Source of the DNA: a virus
Strand: one strand, 5' to 3'
Virus record (IMG/VR): IMGVR_UViG_3300048131_000244
Location: 1-53,734 of that record
DNA length: 53,734 nt
Shown piece by piece: positions 51,523 to 53,734 of the stretch (positions are counted from its first letter, which is position 1; every line of letters starts with the position of its first letter). Below the pieces are notes generated by a model. That model was not told where the DNA came from. It searched no databases and worked only from the letters and a program-made list of their open reading frames with translations. A program made the position numbers and the translations under genes.

Positions 51523-53208
51523 ATGATACGGTTACTATTTTTCATAGTGATTATTGCGATGGGGATGGCAAGGGGCTACTCACAGTCCCTTGTCCAAACC
51601 TATACCGATAGATGTACAGGACAAACTTATGTTTTTTCTGTACCTATGAATGGTACTGCCGTAGTAGCTTTTTATAATAAATCTAGAACATTTACTGCCC
51701 AACAATTTACAAATGGTGAATTAGAAACATGGCTAGAAGAAACTTATACTTGGTGGCAAACACTCTCACCTTGTTCTACTAATACAGCTACATCTCAAAC
51801 AACTCAACAAACAACTAATAACGCAACATCTAGTGCCGCTAATGCCGCAGCTAATGCTACTAGTGGGGCAACTCAAACCACAGGTACTACTGGAACGACT
51901 GGTACTACCGGTACTACAAATACTAGTAGTACAAATACAAGTTCAACTAATACAAATACAAATGGTACATCTAGCGGAAATTCTACATCGTCAAACTCAT
52001 CCTCTACTCCAGATAATTCCTCTTCGAATACATCTAATGATTCATCGTCTTCATCTCCTGATAATACATCTTCAGATAGCACATCAGGGAGTGGAGATGA
52101 CCAATCTAGTAATTCGTCAAATGAGTCATCAAGTAACACAGATGGAGAAACTCAAACTGAGGGAGAAAATGGAAACAACGAGAGCAATGAAGGAAACGAT
52201 ACTTCATCGGATCAAGAGGAAAATAGTACAGATTCGGAAAATCAAGAATCAGAATCTGATGAGGTAGAAGAAACTACTGAAGAAGAAACTACTGAAGAAA
52301 GTAGTGAAGAAGAATCATCTGAAGAGGAATCTACCGAAGAAGAATCTACTGAGGAAGAAAAAGAAGAGGAGCAAGAGGAAGAAAGCGAAGAAGAATCCAA
52401 AGAAGAAGAGGAGGAAGAAAGTGATGAAGAACAAGATAAAAAAGAAGAAAAAAGAAAAAGACGAAACCCTATAAACATTTCAGCAAACTTACTTACTCAG
52501 TCTTCTTTAGATAGTAGCATATCTAATGCTGTAAGTTTTGGTTTATCCCAATCTTCACTTACAGGAACAACAACATATTCTGCTAATGCTATGGTATGGG
52601 ATAATCTTAATCAATTCAGCCTAAGTGTATCTCAATCTGACGTTTATTTTAATTACGATAGAGAAGAAAAACTTTATTTAAGAAACCCTGAAACAGGTAA
52701 TAGAGATTTATATTTTGGATCTTATTATACTAAAGGAAGTATAATGATGGTACAATCTATATCAGCTTCATTTATGTACATTTATGGGACTAAAGTAGCT
52801 TCATTTGGGTTAAGTAATGTGTATATGGGTCAAAAAGATAATGCTTGGAAAGGATTTGTAGGTGGTTATGCTTTATCTGGTACTATAATTAATATAAAAG
52901 ATGATATAATGATAATGCCATCAGGTGTTTTATTCGGTACTAAACCATTCCCTACTAAACGAGTAACCATATCCCCTATGGTAGCTCTAGCATTTAATCC
53001 AGTATCCTATACCTTTAGTACTAAAAAAGCTATGTTTAAAGGAGATGTTGAACTTAATAAAGATATAACATATATTTTAGGATCTAACTTTGATTTAAAT
53101 ATATCACAAAGGTTTAAATTTAACATAGGAGGAAACATAATAGGCACAACAACTCCAGGAATCCCACTAACTTGGTCTGCTACTATTGGATCTAAATTCC
53201 AGTTTTAA
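51523..53208 (+). CDS. Outer-membrane beta-barrel protein with Thr/Ser and Glu-rich stalk
   Basis: This 561-residue protein has four parts: a signal peptide (MIRLLFFIVIIAMGMARGYSQ); a small domain with Cys31 and Cys80; a low-complexity stalk, first Thr/Ser/Asn-rich (about 85-230) and then Glu-rich (230-305); and a C-terminal barrel (about 315-561) of alternating strands ending in Phe (SKFQF), the outer-membrane insertion signature. The stalk could reach through the periplasm or out of the cell, and the barrel should insert in the outer membrane of the infected cell. Such a gene is unusual in a phage. It is coupled in position to the CsgG-like gene. Confidence 0.65.
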   Translation: MIRLLFFIVIIAMGMARGYSQSLVQTYTDRCTGQTYVFSVPMNGTAVVAFYNKSRTFTAQQFTNGELETWLEETYTWWQTLSPCSTNTATSQTTQQTTNNATSSAANAAANATSGATQTTGTTGTTGTTGTTNTSSTNTSSTNTNTNGTSSGNSTSSNSSSTPDNSSSNTSNDSSSSSPDNTSSDSTSGSGDDQSSNSSNESSSNTDGETQTEGENGNNESNEGNDTSSDQEENSTDSENQESESDEVEETTEEETTEESSEEESSEEESTEEESTEEEKEEEQEEESEEESKEEEEEESDEEQDKKEEKRKRRNPINISANLLTQSSLDSSISNAVSFGLSQSSLTGTTTYSANAMVWDNLNQFSLSVSQSDVYFNYDREEKLYLRNPETGNRDLYFGSYYTKGSIMMVQSISASFMYIYGTKVASFGLSNVYMGQKDNAWKGFVGGYALSGTIINIKDDIMIMPSGVLFGTKPFPTKRVTISPMVALAFNPVSYTFSTKKAMFKGDVELNKDITYILGSNFDLNISQRFKFNIGGNIIGTTTPGIPLTWSATIGSKFQF

Positions 53209-53217
53209 TATTTATAA
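53208..53217 (+). promoter_or_regulatory. Late-type promoter motif ATATTTATAA
   Basis: A perfect motif with TAAAA following, 30 bases before the ATG at 53248. It puts the lysis genes in the late class. Confidence 0.65.
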
Positions 53218-53247
53218 TAAAATATGTTTCACTTAAATTAGTTATTT

Positions 53248-53505
53248 ATGTTTAAATACTTAAATAGAAAATGGATGGCTTTTAGAGATATTTTTAAAGA
53301 TGAAAATGACATCAACGAAAAATCAGTAGTTGGGTTTATCGCTTTTGCAGTAATGGTATTATTTGCATTAGCTGATTTATTCTTAGGATTTTTTGGTGGA
53401 AAAGACTTAATAATTAATGAACATATATATGATTCCTTTGTAATAGTTACTTTAGGAGCATTTGGTATTGCCGAAGCTGGTAATATATTTGGAAAGAAAA
53501 AATAA
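53248..53505 (+). CDS. Probable holin (two membrane segments)
   Basis: This 85-residue protein has two membrane segments (about 28-50, GFIAFAVMVLFALADLFLGF, and 61-79, YDSFVIVTLGAFGIAEAGNI) joined by a short loop, with a basic C-terminus (FGKKK). Size and layout fit a holin, and the next gene is an endolysin-type amidase overlapping it by one base (TAATG). A late-type promoter precedes it. The name rests on layout and neighbour. Confidence 0.65.
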   Translation: MFKYLNRKWMAFRDIFKDENDINEKSVVGFIAFAVMVLFALADLFLGFFGGKDLIINEHIYDSFVIVTLGAFGIAEAGNIFGKKK

Positions 53506-53734
53506 TGGCAGTAATAGAACCAAAAGGCATAGTAATTCATTCTATGGGAGAATACCTCCAATGGGAGGGAGAATGGCTAACAGCTCATGATTTTTTAAAA
53601 GAATTAAGACTTTCAGTTCATGGGTTTATCCATCCTGATGGTACTTATGAAAAAATGGTATCCTCTCCAGGAAAAGCAGCTCATGCAGGTAAATCCGAAT
53701 GGGATGGTTTACAACACCTTAATTCTCATTATTT
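53505..53734 (+). CDS. N-acetylmuramoyl-L-alanine amidase (endolysin), partial
   Basis: The first 76 residues are visible, and the gene runs off the window. VIHSMGEYL carries the first zinc-site His, and HGFIHPDGTYEKMVSSPGKA followed by AHAGKSEW is the amidase-2/PGRP fold with the expected loop. Late residues (LNSHY) match the N-x-x-S position. It should cut the bond between muramic acid and the peptide at lysis. It starts inside the stop of the holin-like gene, forming a lysis cassette. Confidence 0.8.
   Translation, partial: MAVIEPKGIVIHSMGEYLQWEGEWLTAHDFLKELRLSVHGFIHPDGTYEKMVSSPGKAAHAGKSEWDGLQHLNSHY

Noticed and set aside
51833-52478. Open frames on both strands within the stalk region of the barrel protein
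   Set aside because: These arise from the simple ACA/TCA and GAA repeats of the stalk; composition is meaningless in the other frames.
53238-53561. Antisense frame opposite the holin-like gene
   Set aside because: No start context, and it lies over two well-supported coding genes on the other strand.
1-53734. tRNA or rRNA genes
   Set aside because: The intergenic gaps are all under 150 bases, and I saw no cloverleaf arms or rRNA-like sequence. A tRNAscan run would settle this.

Overview
This window is an AT-rich stretch of a T4-like (Straboviridae/Myoviridae-type) phage genome. Every gene I can support lies on the + strand. Genes are packed tightly, and many junctions are TAATG or ATGA overlaps. 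The host is most likely a marine member of the Bacteroidetes (Flavobacteriia type). Evidence for this: start codons lack Shine-Dalgarno sequences; five promoters have a TTG, exactly 20 bases, then TAnATT layout like the Bacteroidetes housekeeping promoter; secreted proteins carry Bacteroidetes-like signal peptides; and the CsgG-like and outer-membrane proteins imply a Gram-negative envelope. The window starts exactly at an ATG and ends inside an amidase gene, so it is a cut from a larger genome.

Layout. (a) 1-7306: a lipoprotein, then likely virion or internal-head proteins, a 40-residue zinc ribbon, a cupin, and two paralogues sharing an N-terminal tag. (b) 7375-10149: a terminator, then a small metabolic block with host-type promoters (FAD protein, nucleotidyltransferase, P-loop kinase). 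(c) 10177-11355: a coiled-coil protein and an overlapping spanin-like pair. (d) 11355-21138: the head module (large terminase, portal, core proteins, prohead protease, scaffold, major capsid protein). (e) 21201-24532: PhoH and three neck/tail-completion proteins. (f) 24566-26723: two glycosyltransferases, one of the TibC-like O-heptosyltransferase type, under a host-type promoter inside the structural block. (g) 26757-38732: sheath, tube, a gp26-like protein that probably frameshifts into a second frame, tape-measure-like protein, tube cap, gp53-like LysM protein, and a 1116-residue hub ending in an M15 peptidase. (h) 38762-47589: replication and nucleotide metabolism (an unusual short family-A-like polymerase, a cysteine-free gp32-like protein, UvsX, 5' nuclease, helicase, NrdB, NrdA). 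(i) 47738-53208: an envelope cassette of secreted, lipoprotein, CsgG-like and beta-barrel proteins. (j) 53248-53734: a holin-like protein and the start of an amidase endolysin.

Regulation can be read from the sequence. Virion and lysis transcripts are preceded by ATATTTATAA, which contains the reverse complement of the T4 late -10 box TATAAATA. Metabolic, glycosylation and replication operons use the TTG-N20-TAnATT promoter. The capsid protein has a prohead-protease site, and several small proteins carry T4-like capsid-targeting tags, so the maturation pathway resembles that of T4.

The most unusual parts are the envelope cassette, the divergent polymerase, the T7-run frameshift before the tape measure, the TibC-like glycosyltransferase, the M15-tipped hub and the two-class promoter code. 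All family calls come from reading motifs and gene order; no database search was run.
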